A stretch of 64,000 bases of DNA, from positions 2,688,501 to 2,752,500 of the forward strand of contig NZ_CP013987.1 in assembly GCF_001518815.1 (NCBI RefSeq). Reading direction: 5' to 3'. This stretch comes from Pseudomonas oryzihabitans (GTDB taxonomy: Bacteria > Pseudomonadota > Gammaproteobacteria > Pseudomonadales > Pseudomonadaceae). A program made the translations under genes and the position numbers. This document shows positions 44,532-54,866 of this stretch, piece by piece; the first letter of the stretch is position 1, and the number at the start of each line of letters is the position of its first letter. The notes below the pieces were generated by a model. The model did no database searches. It had not been told where the DNA came from and worked only from the letters and a program-made list of their open reading frames with translations.

Positions 44532-44973
44532 CGCCCATTCGCAGCCCCTGGCCGAGGCCTGCGCCGAAGCCCTGCTCAGTCGCGACCGCGCCTCTCGCCA
44601 GCTGGGCATCCAGCTGCTCGACGTCGGCCCCGGCAGCGCCCGCCTGAGCATGCTGGTCACGCAAGACCACCTGCAGGGCTACGGCACCTGCCACGGCGGC
44701 CTGCTCTTTACCCTGGCCGACTCGGCCTTTGCGGTCGCCTGCAACACCTACGACCAGGCCACGGTCGCGAGCGGTTGCAGCATCGATTTTCTGGCCCCGG
44801 CCCAAGCGGGAGACCGCCTGGTGGCGACCGCCATCGAGCAGAGCCGGCGGGGTCGCACCGGCCTCTATGACGTCCGTATCGACAACCAGCAGGGCCAGCT
44901 TATCGCCCTGTTCCGCGGCAGAGCCTACCGCGTGCATGGCCCGGTGTTGGTACAGGAGACCCGTGAGGAGTGA
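44524..44973 (+). CDS. paaI: Hydroxyphenylacetyl-CoA thioesterase PaaI
   Basis: A 149-residue hotdog-fold thioesterase. The family block [19 protein letters not shown] carries the catalytic Asp66. It recycles CoA from stalled phenylacetate intermediates. GAAGGAGG lies before ATG 44524, which overlaps the paaH stop by 8 bp. The next gene, paaK, begins 86 bases after the stop. There is no sign of a thiolase in that gap. Confidence 0.93.
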   Translation: MNDAHSQPLAEACAEALLSRDRASRQLGIQLLDVGPGSARLSMLVTQDHLQGYGTCHGGLLFTLADSAFAVACNTYDQATVASGCSIDFLAPAQAGDRLVATAIEQSRRGRTGLYDVRIDNQQGQLIALFRGRAYRVHGPVLVQETREE

Positions 44974-45059
44974 TGCCCTCTGAACCCGGACGCCTGAGCA
45001 ACGCCCAGGCATTGCGCAAAGGCCGCCCGCAGCCTCCAACACAACTTTCGAGTGACGCC

Positions 45060-46379
45060 ATGAACCTGCCCCTCGACGCCAATCGTGCCCTGCTCGACCC
45101 GCTGGAGATCGCCAGCCTAGACAGCCTGCGCCAGCATCAGCTGGACCGGCTGCGCTGGAGCCTGAAGCACGCCTACGAGAACGTACCCCTGTATCGCCGG
45201 CGTTTCGAGGAGGCCCAGGTGCACCCGGACGACCTGCACTCCCTGGACGATCTGGCGCGTTTTCCCTTCACCGGCAAGAGCGACCTGCGCGATCACTATC
45301 CCTACGGCATGTTCGCCGTGCCCCAGCACGAGATCGTGCGCTTGCACGCCTCCAGCGGCACCACCGGCAAGCCAACGGTGGTGGGCTATACCCAGGGGGA
45401 CATCGATACCTGGGCCAGTGTCATGGCCCGCTCGATTCGCGCCGCGGGCGGTCGCAAGGGTGACCGGGTGCATATCGCCTATGGCTACGGCCTGTTCACC
45501 GGCGGGCTGGGCGCCCATTACGGCGCCGAGCGCCTGGGCTGCACCGTGATCCCGATGTCGGGCGGCCAGACCGAGAAGCAGGTCCAGCTGATCCGCGACC
45601 TGCAACCCGACATCATCATGGTCACCCCTTCCTACATGCTCAACCTGGCGGACGAGATCGAACGCCAGGGCGTGGACCCGCACGAATTGCGGCTGCGCCT
45701 GGGCATCTTCGGCGCCGAACCCTGGACGGCCGAACTCCGCCGTGTGGTGGAAGAGCGCCTGGGCATCGTCGCCCTCGACATCTACGGCCTCTCCGAGATC
45801 ATGGGGCCTGGCGTGGCCATGGAGTGCGCCGAAACCAAGGACGGCCCCACGGTGTGGGAAGACCACTTCTATCCGGAGATCATCGATCCGGTCAGCGGTG
45901 CCGTGCTGCCGGATGGTGAATACGGCGAGCTGGTCTTCACCTCGTTGAGCAAGGAAGCCCTGCCGATGATCCGCTATCGCACCCGCGACCTGACCCGCCT
46001 GCTGCCGGGTACCGCCCGCCCCATGCGGCGCATCGACAAGATCACCGGGCGGAGCGACGACATGCTCATCATCCGGGGCGTCAACGTCTTTCCGACCCAG
46101 ATCGAGGAGCAGGTGCTCAAGGCCGGCATCCTGGCCGAGGTCTATGAACTCCACCTGTCCCGCCAGGGCAACCTGGACAGCATCGAGGTGCATGTGGAAC
46201 TTCGGCACGAACTCCAGCACCTGGCCGCCACCGAACAGGCGCAAATCGCCCAGGAACTGGCACGGCAGATCAAGACCCACGTCGGCATCAGTACCAGGGT
46301 CCTGTTGCAGCCCTGCCACAGCCTCAAGCGCTCGGAAGGCAAGGCCTGCCACGTCTACGACTGTCGTCAGCGCGCCTGA
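45060..46379 (+). CDS. paaK: Phenylacetate-CoA ligase PaaK
   Basis: A 439-residue adenylate-forming ligase that activates phenylacetate to its CoA ester, the first step of the pathway. The P-loop is SSGTTGKP at residues 98-105. Further blocks are AYGYGLFTGGLGAHYG, DIYGLSEIMGPG, and the C-terminal hinge KITGRSDDMLIIRGVNVFP. ATG 45060 gives the usual length (E. coli 437). The frame is open from 44970 but without support. After it comes a 300-base gap with a second promoter before paaA. Confidence 0.95.
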   Translation: MNLPLDANRALLDPLEIASLDSLRQHQLDRLRWSLKHAYENVPLYRRRFEEAQVHPDDLHSLDDLARFPFTGKSDLRDHYPYGMFAVPQHEIVRLHASSGTTGKPTVVGYTQGDIDTWASVMARSIRAAGGRKGDRVHIAYGYGLFTGGLGAHYGAERLGCTVIPMSGGQTEKQVQLIRDLQPDIIMVTPSYMLNLADEIERQGVDPHELRLRLGIFGAEPWTAELRRVVEERLGIVALDIYGLSEIMGPGVAMECAETKDGPTVWEDHFYPEIIDPVSGAVLPDGEYGELVFTSLSKEALPMIRYRTRDLTRLLPGTARPMRRIDKITGRSDDMLIIRGVNVFPTQIEEQVLKAGILAEVYELHLSRQGNLDSIEVHVELRHELQHLAATEQAQIAQELARQIKTHVGISTRVLLQPCHSLKRSEGKACHVYDCRQRA

Positions 46380-46679
46380 GCCACCGCCACTCTCCAGACG
46401 CGAGGGCGGCGCCTCGGTGCTCGGTCCCAAAGCCGTCTTTCTCGCCTACGCTGTGCGTGAATCGATCGGATCACGGGCCGGGCAGGCGCTTGCCAACCGT
46501 GGGTTCCCCGCAAAGCGGCGCCTCTAGCGGATGTCATGGCCACAGGTGATCCACCAGCGGCCCTTCAGGCGCCCACAACCCGACACAAATAAATTGCACT
46601 GTACATTGCTTTTTGTATCGTTTAGAACTGAAGACCTGGGAGGCGATACCTCTTTTCTCCACTGCACAGGAGCCGACTC
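46380..46679. other. Intergenic region paaK / paaA with internal promoter
   Basis: This is 300 bases without a gene. The left two-thirds are GC-rich and show nothing recognisable. From 46590 the sequence turns AT-rich. TTGCAC (46594-46599) and TATCGT (46616-46621), 16 bases apart, make a plausible sigma-70 promoter that includes the shared motif at 46612. paaABCDEZ can thus be a second unit. Confidence 0.5.
46612..46625 (+). promoter_or_regulatory. Shared paa promoter motif, copy 2
   Basis: TTTGTATCGTTTAG, 13 of 14 bases identical to 41292-41305. It overlaps the putative -10 (TATCGT) of the paaA promoter and lies 55 bases before the paaA start. A repressor bound here would block transcription. 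PaaX is the obvious candidate. Confidence 0.5.
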
Positions 46680-47672
<993 letters not shown>

Positions 47673-47690
47673 CCCTGGGAGATCGCCGCC

Positions 47691-47972
47691 ATGGCTGAAT
47701 GGGCCCTGTTCGAAGTCTTCGTGCGCAGCAAGCACGGTCTCAACCACAAGCACGTCGGCAGCGTCCATGCGGCCGATGCCGCCATGGCCCTGGAGAACGC
47801 CCGTGAGCTCTACACCCGGCGCAGTGAGGGCGTGAGCCTCTGGGTGGTGCCCTCGGCGCAGATCACCGCCTCGTCGCCGGACGAGAAGGAGCCCCTCTTC
47901 GACCCCGCCGACGACAAGGTCTACCGGCATGCCAGCTTCTATGAGCTGCCCCCTGAAGTCGGCCACATGTGA
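47691..47972 (+). CDS. paaB: Phenylacetyl-CoA epoxidase subunit PaaB
   Basis: A 93-residue subunit with WALFEVFVRSKHGLNHKHVGS at the start and the family ending DDKVYRHASFYELPPEVGHM. PaaB bridges the two PaaAC heterodimers in the epoxidase. Length matches the family (about 94). It is 18 bases after paaA. GGGAG is upstream. Confidence 0.96.
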   Translation: MAEWALFEVFVRSKHGLNHKHVGSVHAADAAMALENARELYTRRSEGVSLWVVPSAQITASSPDEKEPLFDPADDKVYRHASFYELPPEVGHM

Positions 47973-47980
47973 GCCCTGCC

Positions 47981-48742
47981 ATGAGTGAGCATCACGCCAA
48001 GATCGAGTACCTGCTGCGGCTGGCCGACAGCGCCCTGATCCAGGGCCAGCGGCTGTGCGAGTGGTGCGGCCGGGCCCCGGCGCTGGAAGAGGAGCTGGCG
48101 CTGATGAACGTCGGCCTGGATCTGGTGGGCCAGGCGCGCAACTGGTACGACTACGCGGCGGAATTGCTGGCCGACGGCCGCGATGCCGATCACCTGGCCT
48201 TTCGCCGCGACGAGCGTGCCTTCCGCAATCTGTTGCTGGTCGAGCAACCCAACGGCGACTACGCCGTGACCCTGACGAAGCAGTTCCTCTACGACGCCTG
48301 GCACCTGCCCGTGCTGCGCGGCCTGAGCGAGTCCGGCGACGCCCGCATCGCCGGTATCGCCGCCAAGGCGGTCAAGGAAGTCACCTATCATCTGCGTCGC
48401 TCCGGCGAATGGGTCGAGCGCCTGGGCGATGGCACCGAAGAGAGTCACGCACGGATGCTGGCTGCCCTGCCCCAGGTCTGGCGCTTTACCGTGGAGCTGA
48501 CCCAGGGCGACGAGGTGGAGCAGGCGCTGCAGGAGGCAGGTATCGGCCCGGATCCGCTGGCCATTGCCAGCGCCTGGCAAGCGCAGGTCGAGGAGACCTT
48601 CGCCCGGGCCACCCTGCCCGTGCCCGCCCCTGCGGTGAACTTCTACCTCAGCGGACGCCGTGGCCTGCACACCGAACACCTGGGCACCCTGCTGGCGGAA
48701 ATGCAGTTCCTGCAACGAGCCCATCCCGATGCGACCTGGTGA
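47981..48742 (+). CDS. paaC: Phenylacetyl-CoA epoxidase structural subunit PaaC
   Basis: A 253-residue ferritin-like protein, similar in fold to PaaA but without a working di-iron site. It has LADSALIQGQRLCEWCGRAP near the start, EELALMNVGLDLVGQARNWYDYA, and LRRSGEWVERLGDGTEES. It forms the PaaAC core. ATG 47981 is used rather than the GTG at 47969, which overlaps the paaB stop. The end overlaps the paaD start by 14 bp. Confidence 0.95.
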   Translation: MSEHHAKIEYLLRLADSALIQGQRLCEWCGRAPALEEELALMNVGLDLVGQARNWYDYAAELLADGRDADHLAFRRDERAFRNLLLVEQPNGDYAVTLTKQFLYDAWHLPVLRGLSESGDARIAGIAAKAVKEVTYHLRRSGEWVERLGDGTEESHARMLAALPQVWRFTVELTQGDEVEQALQEAGIGPDPLAIASAWQAQVEETFARATLPVPAPAVNFYLSGRRGLHTEHLGTLLAEMQFLQRAHPDATW

Positions 48743-49262
48743 GCTGATCGCCAGCAGTCACGGCGCCCGTCCAGGCACCGCCGCCGACCTCGACCTGGCC
48801 TGGCGGGTGCTCGGCGCGGTGATGGATCCCGAGGTGCCGGTTGTCAGCGTGGTCGACCTGGGTATCGTGCGCGACCTGGATTGGCAGCAGGGCCACCTGC
48901 ATGTGGTGGTGACCCCGACCTACTCCGGCTGCCCGGCCACCGAGGTCATCGAGCAGGACATCCAGCAGGCTCTTGAGACCGCCGGCTTCGCCGCCCCGCG
49001 CCTGGAGCGCCGCCTGGACCCGGCCTGGACCACCGACTGGATCACCGCCACCGGCCGCCAGGCGCTGAGCGCCTACGGCATCGCTCCCCCCGCCCCCGGT
49101 GGCAGCAAGCGCAGCCTGCTGGGCGAGGCGCCGGAAGTGAGCTGTCCGCAATGCGGCAGCCGCGACACCGAACGGCTGAGCGAATTCGGCTCCACGGCCT
49201 GCAAGGCGCTGTATCGCTGCCTGGAATGCCGCGAGCCCTTCGACTACTTCAAGTGCATCTGA
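48729..49262 (+). CDS. paaD: PaaD, MIP18-type Fe-S/maturation factor
   Basis: A 177-residue protein. The N-terminal MIP18/DUF59 domain has WRVLGAVMDPEVPVVSVVDLGIV and TPTYSGCPATEVI with the conserved Cys. The C-terminal four-cysteine zinc-ribbon-like tail is CPQCGSRDT with CLEC and FKC. It is needed for epoxidase assembly, probably for the iron-sulfur cluster of PaaE. ATG 48729 lies inside the end of paaC. Confidence 0.94.
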   Translation: MRPGELIASSHGARPGTAADLDLAWRVLGAVMDPEVPVVSVVDLGIVRDLDWQQGHLHVVVTPTYSGCPATEVIEQDIQQALETAGFAAPRLERRLDPAWTTDWITATGRQALSAYGIAPPAPGGSKRSLLGEAPEVSCPQCGSRDTERLSEFGSTACKALYRCLECREPFDYFKCI

Positions 49263-49287
49263 GCGGCGGCGCCGCACGAGGTCGACC

Positions 49288-50361
49288 ATGAGCCGATTCC
49301 ACCGCCTGACCATCCGCGACGTCCGTCCCGAAACCCGCGACGCCGTGTCCATCGCATTCGACATCCCCGCCGAACTGCAGGAACGCTTTCGCTTCACCCA
49401 GGGCCAGCACCTGGTGATCCGCACCCGGGTGGAGGGCGAGGAGCTGCGCCGCTCCTACTCGATCTGCAGCGGCGTCAACGATGGCGAGCTGCGGGTGGCC
49501 ATCAAGCGGGTCAACGGCGGCCGTTTCTCCACCCACGCCAACCAGGCGCTCAAGGTCGGCAGCCAGCTGGATGTCATGCCGCCCGCGGGCCGCTTTCAGA
49601 CTCCCCTTGATCCCCAGCGCCAGGGCCACTATCTGGCCGTGGCGGCAGGCAGCGGCATCACCCCCATCCTGTCGATCATCAAGACCACCCTGGAAACCGA
49701 ACCGCTCAGCCAGATCACCCTGCTCTACGGCAATCGCTCGGGCAACGCCGCCCTGTTTCGCGAGCAACTGGAGGACCTGAAGAATCGCTATCTGCAACGC
49801 CTGAACCTGATCTTCGTCTTCAGCCGCGAACAACAGGACGTGGACCTCTACAACGGTCGTATCGACGCCGATAAATGCGCGCAGCTGTTCAGTCGCTGGC
49901 TGGACGTTCCTTCCCTCACCGCCGCCTTCATCTGCGGTCCCCAGGCGATGACCGAAATGGTACGGACGCAGCTCACCGCCAGGGGCCTGCCAGCTGAGCG
50001 CATCCACTTCGAGCTCTTTGCCGCCGCAGGAAGCGAGCGATCGGAGGCGCGTCAGACCATCGAAACCGGCAGCACCGCAACCAGCCAGATCACCGTCATC
50101 CACGATGGTCGCGCTCTGGCATTCGATCTGCCACGCAACAGCGCCAGCCTGCTGGACGCCAGCAACGCCCAGGGTGCTGAACTGCCCTATTCCTGCAGGG
50201 CGGGCGTCTGCTCCACCTGCAAATGCCGGGTGATCGAGGGTGAGGTGGAAATGGACAGCAACTTCGCCCTGGAGGATTACGAGGTCAAGGCCGGCTATGT
50301 GCTCGCCTGCCAGGCCTACCCCCTCAGCGACCGGGTGGTGCTCGACTTCGACCAGCGGTAA
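49288..50361 (+). CDS. paaE: Phenylacetyl-CoA epoxidase reductase PaaE
   Basis: A 357-residue oxidoreductase. The N-terminal FAD/NADPH module of the ferredoxin reductase type has RRSYSICSG for FAD, AAGSGITPILSI for pyridine nucleotide and FICGPQAM. The C-terminal plant-type 2Fe-2S domain has CRAGVCSTCKC, with the fourth Cys in VLACQAYP. It passes electrons from NADPH to the PaaA di-iron centre. ATG 49288 lies 25 bases after paaD. A 77-base gap leads to paaZ. Confidence 0.95.
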   Translation: MSRFHRLTIRDVRPETRDAVSIAFDIPAELQERFRFTQGQHLVIRTRVEGEELRRSYSICSGVNDGELRVAIKRVNGGRFSTHANQALKVGSQLDVMPPAGRFQTPLDPQRQGHYLAVAAGSGITPILSIIKTTLETEPLSQITLLYGNRSGNAALFREQLEDLKNRYLQRLNLIFVFSREQQDVDLYNGRIDADKCAQLFSRWLDVPSLTAAFICGPQAMTEMVRTQLTARGLPAERIHFELFAAAGSERSEARQTIETGSTATSQITVIHDGRALAFDLPRNSASLLDASNAQGAELPYSCRAGVCSTCKCRVIEGEVEMDSNFALEDYEVKAGYVLACQAYPLSDRVVLDFDQR

Positions 50362-50438
50362 ACCGTCGCCCAGGGCGAAACCAAGAACGATAACGAGAGC
50401 CGCCGCCCCGGTGTCGGACGCGCTCCAGGAGGAGTCCC

Positions 50439-52508
50439 ATGAACAACGCCCCCGTCCTGCAAAGCTTCATTGGCGGCCGCTGGATCGGCCAGCACGGTGC
50501 CCAGCCGTTGCGCAGCGCCCTGAATGGTCGACCGGTCGCCCATACCCACGAGGAACGCCTGGACTTCACCGAAGCGCTCCGGCATGGCCGCATCCAGGGG
50601 CAGCAGGCGCTGATGGCGCTGGACTTCCAGCAGCGCGCCCAGTGCCTCAAGGCCCTGGGGCTCTATCTGCTGGAACACAAGGAGCGCCTCTACGAGATCA
50701 GCCGCCACACCGGCGCGACCCGCGCGGACAGCTGGATCGATGTGGAGGGCGGCGCCAGCACCCTCTTCGCCTACGCCGGCCTCGGCCGCCGCGAGCTGCC
50801 CTCCGGCAACCTCATTCACGAAGGCCCGGCCTTCCCCCTGGGCAAGGCCGGGCATTTCGCCGGCACCCATATCCTGGTCCCCCGCGGGGGCCTGGCGGTG
50901 CATATCAATGCCTTCAACTTCCCCATCTGGGGCATGCTGGAGAAATTCGCACCCAGCTTTCTCGCCGCCATGCCCTGCATCATCAAGCCGGCCACTGCTA
51001 CCAGCTACGTGACCGAAGCGGCTGTGCGCCTGATGCAGGAATCCGGTCTGCTGCCCTCCGGCAGTCTGCAACTCATCATCGGCAGCACCGGCGACCTGCT
51101 GGATCAGCTGCAAGGCCAGGACGTGGTCACCTTCACCGGCTCGGCGGACACCGCTGCCCGGCTGCGGGTCACGCCCAACCTGATCCAGCGTTCGATCCCC
51201 TTCAACGCCGAGGCGGATTCGCTGAACTGCGCCATCCTCGCCCCTGACGTCACACCCGACGATGAGGAATTCGAGCTCTTCGTCCGCGAGGTAGCGCGCG
51301 AGATGACCGCCAAGGCCGGGCAGAAATGCACTGCCATTCGCCGCGCCATCGTCCCCAGCCAGCATCTCGATGCCGTGGCCGAACGCCTGAGCGCCCGCCT
51401 GGCCAAGCTGGTGATCGGCGATCCGGCGGTGGAAGGCGTGAAGATGGGCGCCCTGGCGTCCCACGCCCAACAAGCCGATGTGGCCGAGCGCGTGCAGGCC
51501 CTGCTCGCCTCCAGCGAGCTCATCCATGGCGCCCGCGACGGCTTCGAGCCCCGTGGCGACGGCGTGCGGGACGGCGCCTTCTTCGCCCCGACCCTGTTGC
51601 GCAGCCGCGATCCCCATGCCCCCGGCGGCGCCCATGACATCGAAGCCTTCGGTCCGGTCAGCACCCTGATGGGCTACGCCGATCTGGACGAAGCCCTGGT
51701 GCTGGCGGCCCGCGGCCAGGGCAGCCTGGTAGCTACCCTGGTCACCCGCGCGCCACAGATCGCCGCGCGGATGGCACCGACCATGGCCGCCCTGCATGGC
51801 CGCCTGCATATCCTTGACCGTGAAGCCGCCGCCGAATCCACCGGCCACGGCTCCCCGCTGCCCATGCTCAAGCATGGCGGCCCCGGTCGCGCCGGTGGTG
51901 GTGAAGAGCTGGGCGGCCTGCGCGCGGTAAAGCACTATCTGCAACGCGCCGCAGTCCAGGGCTCCCCGACCATGCTCATGGGTATCACCGGCGAGTACGT
52001 CCGCGGCGCCGTCCTGCACGAAGGCGAGGTTCATCCCTTCCGCCACCACTTCGACGACCTGCGGATCGGTGAATCCCTGCTTACCCATAGACGCACGGTG
52101 ACCGAAGCCGATCTGGTCAACTTCGGCTGCCTGTCGGGCGATCACTTCTACATGCACTTCGATGAACTGGCCGCGCGGCAATCGCAATTCGGCAAGCGCA
52201 TCGCCCATGGCTACTTCGTACTCTCCGCCGCGGCCGGGCTGTTCGTTTCTCCCGGCGTCGGCCCGGTGCTGGCCAACTACGGCCTGGACACCCTGCGCTT
52301 CGTCAATCCGGTCGGCATCGGCGACACCATCCAGGCCCGCCTCACCTGCAAGCGCAAGATCGACCAGGGCAAGCTGAGTCCTCTAGGTGAGCCCCAGGGC
52401 GTGGTCGCCTGGGATGTCGAGGTCACCAATCAGGACCAGGTGCTGGTGGCGAGCTACGACATCCTGACGCTGGTCGCGAAGCGCGCTGACCTGGCGCCTG
52501 CCGGCTGA
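50439..52508 (+). CDS. paaZ: Bifunctional oxepin-CoA hydrolase / aldehyde dehydrogenase PaaZ
   Basis: A 689-residue fusion. Residues 1 to about 520 form an aldehyde dehydrogenase with the catalytic Cys in AGQKCTAIRRA. About 530-689 is a MaoC-type R-hydratase (hotdog) with the active pair in NFGCLSGDHFYMHFD and the block RIAHGYFVLSAAAGLFV. The hydratase opens the oxepin ring. The dehydrogenase oxidises the resulting aldehyde to 3-oxo-5,6-dehydrosuberyl-CoA. AGGAGG precedes ATG 50439. It is the last gene of the paa run. A terminator-like hairpin follows at 52542. Confidence 0.95.
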   Translation: MNNAPVLQSFIGGRWIGQHGAQPLRSALNGRPVAHTHEERLDFTEALRHGRIQGQQALMALDFQQRAQCLKALGLYLLEHKERLYEISRHTGATRADSWIDVEGGASTLFAYAGLGRRELPSGNLIHEGPAFPLGKAGHFAGTHILVPRGGLAVHINAFNFPIWGMLEKFAPSFLAAMPCIIKPATATSYVTEAAVRLMQESGLLPSGSLQLIIGSTGDLLDQLQGQDVVTFTGSADTAARLRVTPNLIQRSIPFNAEADSLNCAILAPDVTPDDEEFELFVREVAREMTAKAGQKCTAIRRAIVPSQHLDAVAERLSARLAKLVIGDPAVEGVKMGALASHAQQADVAERVQALLASSELIHGARDGFEPRGDGVRDGAFFAPTLLRSRDPHAPGGAHDIEAFGPVSTLMGYADLDEALVLAARGQGSLVATLVTRAPQIAARMAPTMAALHGRLHILDREAAAESTGHGSPLPMLKHGGPGRAGGGEELGGLRAVKHYLQRAAVQGSPTMLMGITGEYVRGAVLHEGEVHPFRHHFDDLRIGESLLTHRRTVTEADLVNFGCLSGDHFYMHFDELAARQSQFGKRIAHGYFVLSAAAGLFVSPGVGPVLANYGLDTLRFVNPVGIGDTIQARLTCKRKIDQGKLSPLGEPQGVVAWDVEVTNQDQVLVASYDILTLVAKRADLAPAG

Positions 52509-52535
52509 ATTGTCAGCAGGCCTTTTCTACAGGCA

Positions 52536-52561
52536 CAAAAAAAGCTGCCCTAGGGCAGCTT
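52536..52561 (-). terminator. Terminator of the tRNA transcript, also facing paaZ
   Basis: AAGCTGCCC (52542-52550) and GGGCAGCTT (52553-52561) form a perfect stem with a tight TA centre. On the minus strand the stem is followed by a seven-base T-run (A-run on the plus strand, 52537-52543), so it ends the tRNA-Val/tRNA-Asp transcript. From the plus side it lies 34 bases after paaZ and may also stop that operon, with a poorer T-tract. Confidence 0.8.
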
Positions 52562-52608
52562 CTCTTGCGTCGTTCGGGCAGTTCAGAGGACCCGGAACGA
52601 CTTCTATA

Positions 52609-52685
52609 TGGCGCAGCGGACGGGACTCGAACCCGCGACCCCCGGCGTGACAGGCCGGTATTCTAACCGACTGAACTACCGCTGC
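52609..52685 (-). tRNA. tRNA-Asp (GTC)
   Basis: A 77-base cloverleaf including an encoded CCA end. The acceptor stem is GCAGCGG with CCGCTGC, the D arm AGTTCAGTCGGTTAGAAT and the T arm GGGTTCGAGTCCC. The anticodon loop CTGTCAC has anticodon GTC. It is in tandem with tRNA-Val 38 bases upstream, on one transcript. Confidence 0.95.
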
Positions 52686-52723
52686 GCATTGCGTGTACCT
52701 TGCGGAACACTTCCCGAAGAGTT

Positions 52724-52799
52724 TGGTGGCTGATGACGGGATCGAACCGCCGACCCCCTGCGTGTGATGCAGGTGCTCTCCCAGCTGAGCTAATCAGCC
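52724..52799 (-). tRNA. tRNA-Val (CAC)
   Basis: A 76-base cloverleaf with encoded CCA. The acceptor is GGCTGAT with ATCAGCC, the D arm AGCTCAGCTGGGAGAGC and the T arm CGGTTCGATCCCG. The anticodon stem is CCTGC/GCAGG around loop ATCACAC, which puts T at 33 and CAC at 34-36, reading the GUG valine codon. A at position 32 facing C38 is unusual. First gene of the tRNA pair. Confidence 0.92.
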
Positions 52800-52819
52800 A
52801 TCCCCTTCGGGTGACGCGC

Positions 52820-52848
52820 ATTCTGCTCGTAGCCCCTTGATCCGTCAA
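52820..52848 (-). promoter_or_regulatory. Promoter of the tRNA-Val/tRNA-Asp transcript
   Basis: On the minus strand TTGACG (52848-52843) and CAGAAT (52825-52820) are separated by 17 bases, a good sigma-70 arrangement, followed by a GC-rich discriminator (GCGCGTC). This type of discriminator is typical of stable-RNA promoters under stringent control. Transcription should start about 10 bases before the tRNA-Val 5' end. Confidence 0.7.
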
Positions 52849-52880
52849 GGATTTTTCCAATTTATTTTTTCTGCTCGCGA

Positions 52881-53648
52881 CTATTCGACGTAGATCATCT
52901 TGCGCGTCATGCCCCCATCCAGCGTGATGGCTTCACCACTGATGAAGCCGGCATTACCACCCAGCAGCCAGGCCACGCAGGCCGCCACGTCTTCCACCGT
53001 CCCCACCCGCCCAACCGGATGCTGCTCGTGATCGGTAGCGGACAACGGCTCGGCGTCCCGGACATGGGGATCCCGTGCATCGATCCAGCCGGGACAGAGG
53101 GCGTTCACCCGCACCTCCGGCCCGAGGCTGATCGCCAGTGCATGGGTCAGCGCCAGTAGCCCGCCCTTGCTGGCGGCATAGGCTTCGCTGTGCGGCTCGG
53201 ATTGCTGAGCGCGAGTCGAGGCGATATTGACGATGGCGCCCTGCTGCTCGCGCAGATAGGGCGCGCAATGCTTGGCCATCAGCATGGGGCCGTCCAGATT
53301 CACCCCCAGCACCCGACGCCATTCGCCCAGCGCCAGGCTTTCCAGCGGCTGGCCTTGAGCGCTGGCGAGGCCGGCATTGTTGACCAGGGCATCCAGTCGC
53401 CCGAACTGGCCGATCACCTGGGCAACGGCGGACTCGACCTGGGTCTCGTCGGCCACGTCCACCGCCACGAACCAGGCACGATCACCCAGGGCAGCGGCCA
53501 CCTTGGCGCCACGCTCCTGCTCGACGTCAGCCACCACCACACGCCAGCCCTCGGCCACCAGCCAGGCGGCAATGCCCAGACCAATGCCACGCGCCGCGCC
53601 CGTGACCAGGGCCACGCGCAGCTCTACCGGTGCGAAGGTCAGACTCAT
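52881..53648 (-). CDS. Short-chain dehydrogenase/reductase
   Basis: A 255-residue classical SDR. The cofactor motif is [12 protein letters not shown] (near 18-29), the structural NNAG is in [11 protein letters not shown], and the catalytic Ser and Tyr-x3-Lys are in NIASTRAQ and YAASKGGLL. The end [19 protein letters not shown] is typical. It follows metZ with an ATGA overlap at 53645, and the same pair is conserved in Pseudomonas (metZ plus an SDR). No substrate can be inferred. It is not obviously part of methionine synthesis. Confidence 0.9.
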   Translation of the reverse strand: MSLTFAPVELRVALVTGAARGIGLGIAAWLVAEGWRVVVADVEQERGAKVAAALGDRAWFVAVDVADETQVESAVAQVIGQFGRLDALVNNAGLASAQGQPLESLALGEWRRVLGVNLDGPMLMAKHCAPYLREQQGAIVNIASTRAQQSEPHSEAYAASKGGLLALTHALAISLGPEVRVNALCPGWIDARDPHVRDAEPLSATDHEQHPVGRVGTVEDVAACVAWLLGGNAGFISGEAITLDGGMTRKMIYVE

Positions 53649-54856
53649 AGGGCCGCCAGTCCGCGAGCCAGGTCCTGCTGCAGATCACCGCGGTCCTCCA
53701 GACCGACGGCGATGCGGATCAGACTGTCGCTGATCCCGGCGCTGGCCCGCTCGGCCGGCGACAGCCGCCCGTGGGAAGTGGTGGCCGGGTGGGCGATGGT
53801 GGTCTTGGTATCGCCCAGGTTGGTGGTGATGGAAATCATCCGGGTGGCATCGATGAAGCGCCAGGCAGCATCACGCCCACCCGCCACCTCGAAGCTCACC
53901 ACGGCGCCAAAGGCCGTTTGCTGGCGGCAGGCCAGCTCATGCTGCGGATGGCTTTGCAAGCCAGCGTAATGAACACGCTCGATGCCGGGTTGCGCTTCCA
54001 GCCAGCGCGCCAGTTCCAGCGCGGTCTGGCTGTGCGCCTGCATGCGGATCTTCAGTGTCTCCAGCCCCTTGAGGAACAGCCAGGCATTGAAGGGACTCAA
54101 GGTCGGCCCGGCGGTGCGCAGGAAGCCCACCACCTCCTTCATCTGCTCGGCGCGGCCAGCGACCACCCCGCCCATGCCACGGCCCTGGCCGTCGATGTAC
54201 TTGGTCGCCGAATGGATGACGATGTCCGCGCCCAGCACCAGCGGCTTCTGCAGCGCCGGGGTGCAGAAGCAGTTATCGACCGACAGCAGCGCACCCTGGG
54301 CATGGGCGATCTCGGCCAGGCCGGCGATGTCCACCAGCTCGGCCAGCGGATTGGACGGCGACTCGACGAAGAACAGCCGGGTGTTGGGCTTGCAGGCCGC
54401 TCGCCAGGCGTCCAGGTCCGCCAATGGCGGGTAGTCCACCTCGATGCCGAAGCGCTTGAAGTACTTCTCGAACAGACTGATGGTGGAGCCGAACACGCTG
54501 CGCGAGACCAGCACATGGTCGCCAGCGCTACACAGGCTCATCACCATGGCCAGGATGGCCGACATGCCCGAGGCGGTCGCGACGGCCTGCTCCGCCCCTT
54601 CGAGCGCCGCGATGCGGGTTTCGAAGGTACGGACCGTGGGATTGGTATAGCGCGAATAGACATTGCCCGGCACTTCGCCGGCAAAGCGCGCCGCCGCATC
54701 CGCGGCGGTACGGAACACGTAGCTGCTGGTCAGGAACAGGGCTTCGCCGTGCTCGCCTTCAGGCGAGCGCTGCTGCCCTGCCCGCACCGCCAAGGTCTCG
54801 AAGGCCGCGCCTTCGAGATCACTGTCCAGGCGTCCGGCATCCCAGTCTTGGCTCAT
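53645..54856 (-). CDS. metZ: O-succinylhomoserine sulfhydrylase MetZ
   Basis: A 403-residue PLP enzyme of the Cys/Met metabolism family, making homocysteine from O-succinylhomoserine and sulfide. The PLP lysine is Lys219 in [11 protein letters not shown]. Other blocks are [31 protein letters not shown], and [15 protein letters not shown]. It lies 10 bases after purF on the same strand. The order purF-metZ-SDR is conserved in pseudomonads, which supports the assignment over MetB or MetY. Confidence 0.94.
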   Translation of the reverse strand: MSQDWDAGRLDSDLEGAAFETLAVRAGQQRSPEGEHGEALFLTSSYVFRTAADAAARFAGEVPGNVYSRYTNPTVRTFETRIAALEGAEQAVATASGMSAILAMVMSLCSAGDHVLVSRSVFGSTISLFEKYFKRFGIEVDYPPLADLDAWRAACKPNTRLFFVESPSNPLAELVDIAGLAEIAHAQGALLSVDNCFCTPALQKPLVLGADIVIHSATKYIDGQGRGMGGVVAGRAEQMKEVVGFLRTAGPTLSPFNAWLFLKGLETLKIRMQAHSQTALELARWLEAQPGIERVHYAGLQSHPQHELACRQQTAFGAVVSFEVAGGRDAAWRFIDATRMISITTNLGDTKTTIAHPATTSHGRLSPAERASAGISDSLIRIAVGLEDRGDLQQDLARGLAAL

Positions 54857-54866
54857 GTGCAGCTCC

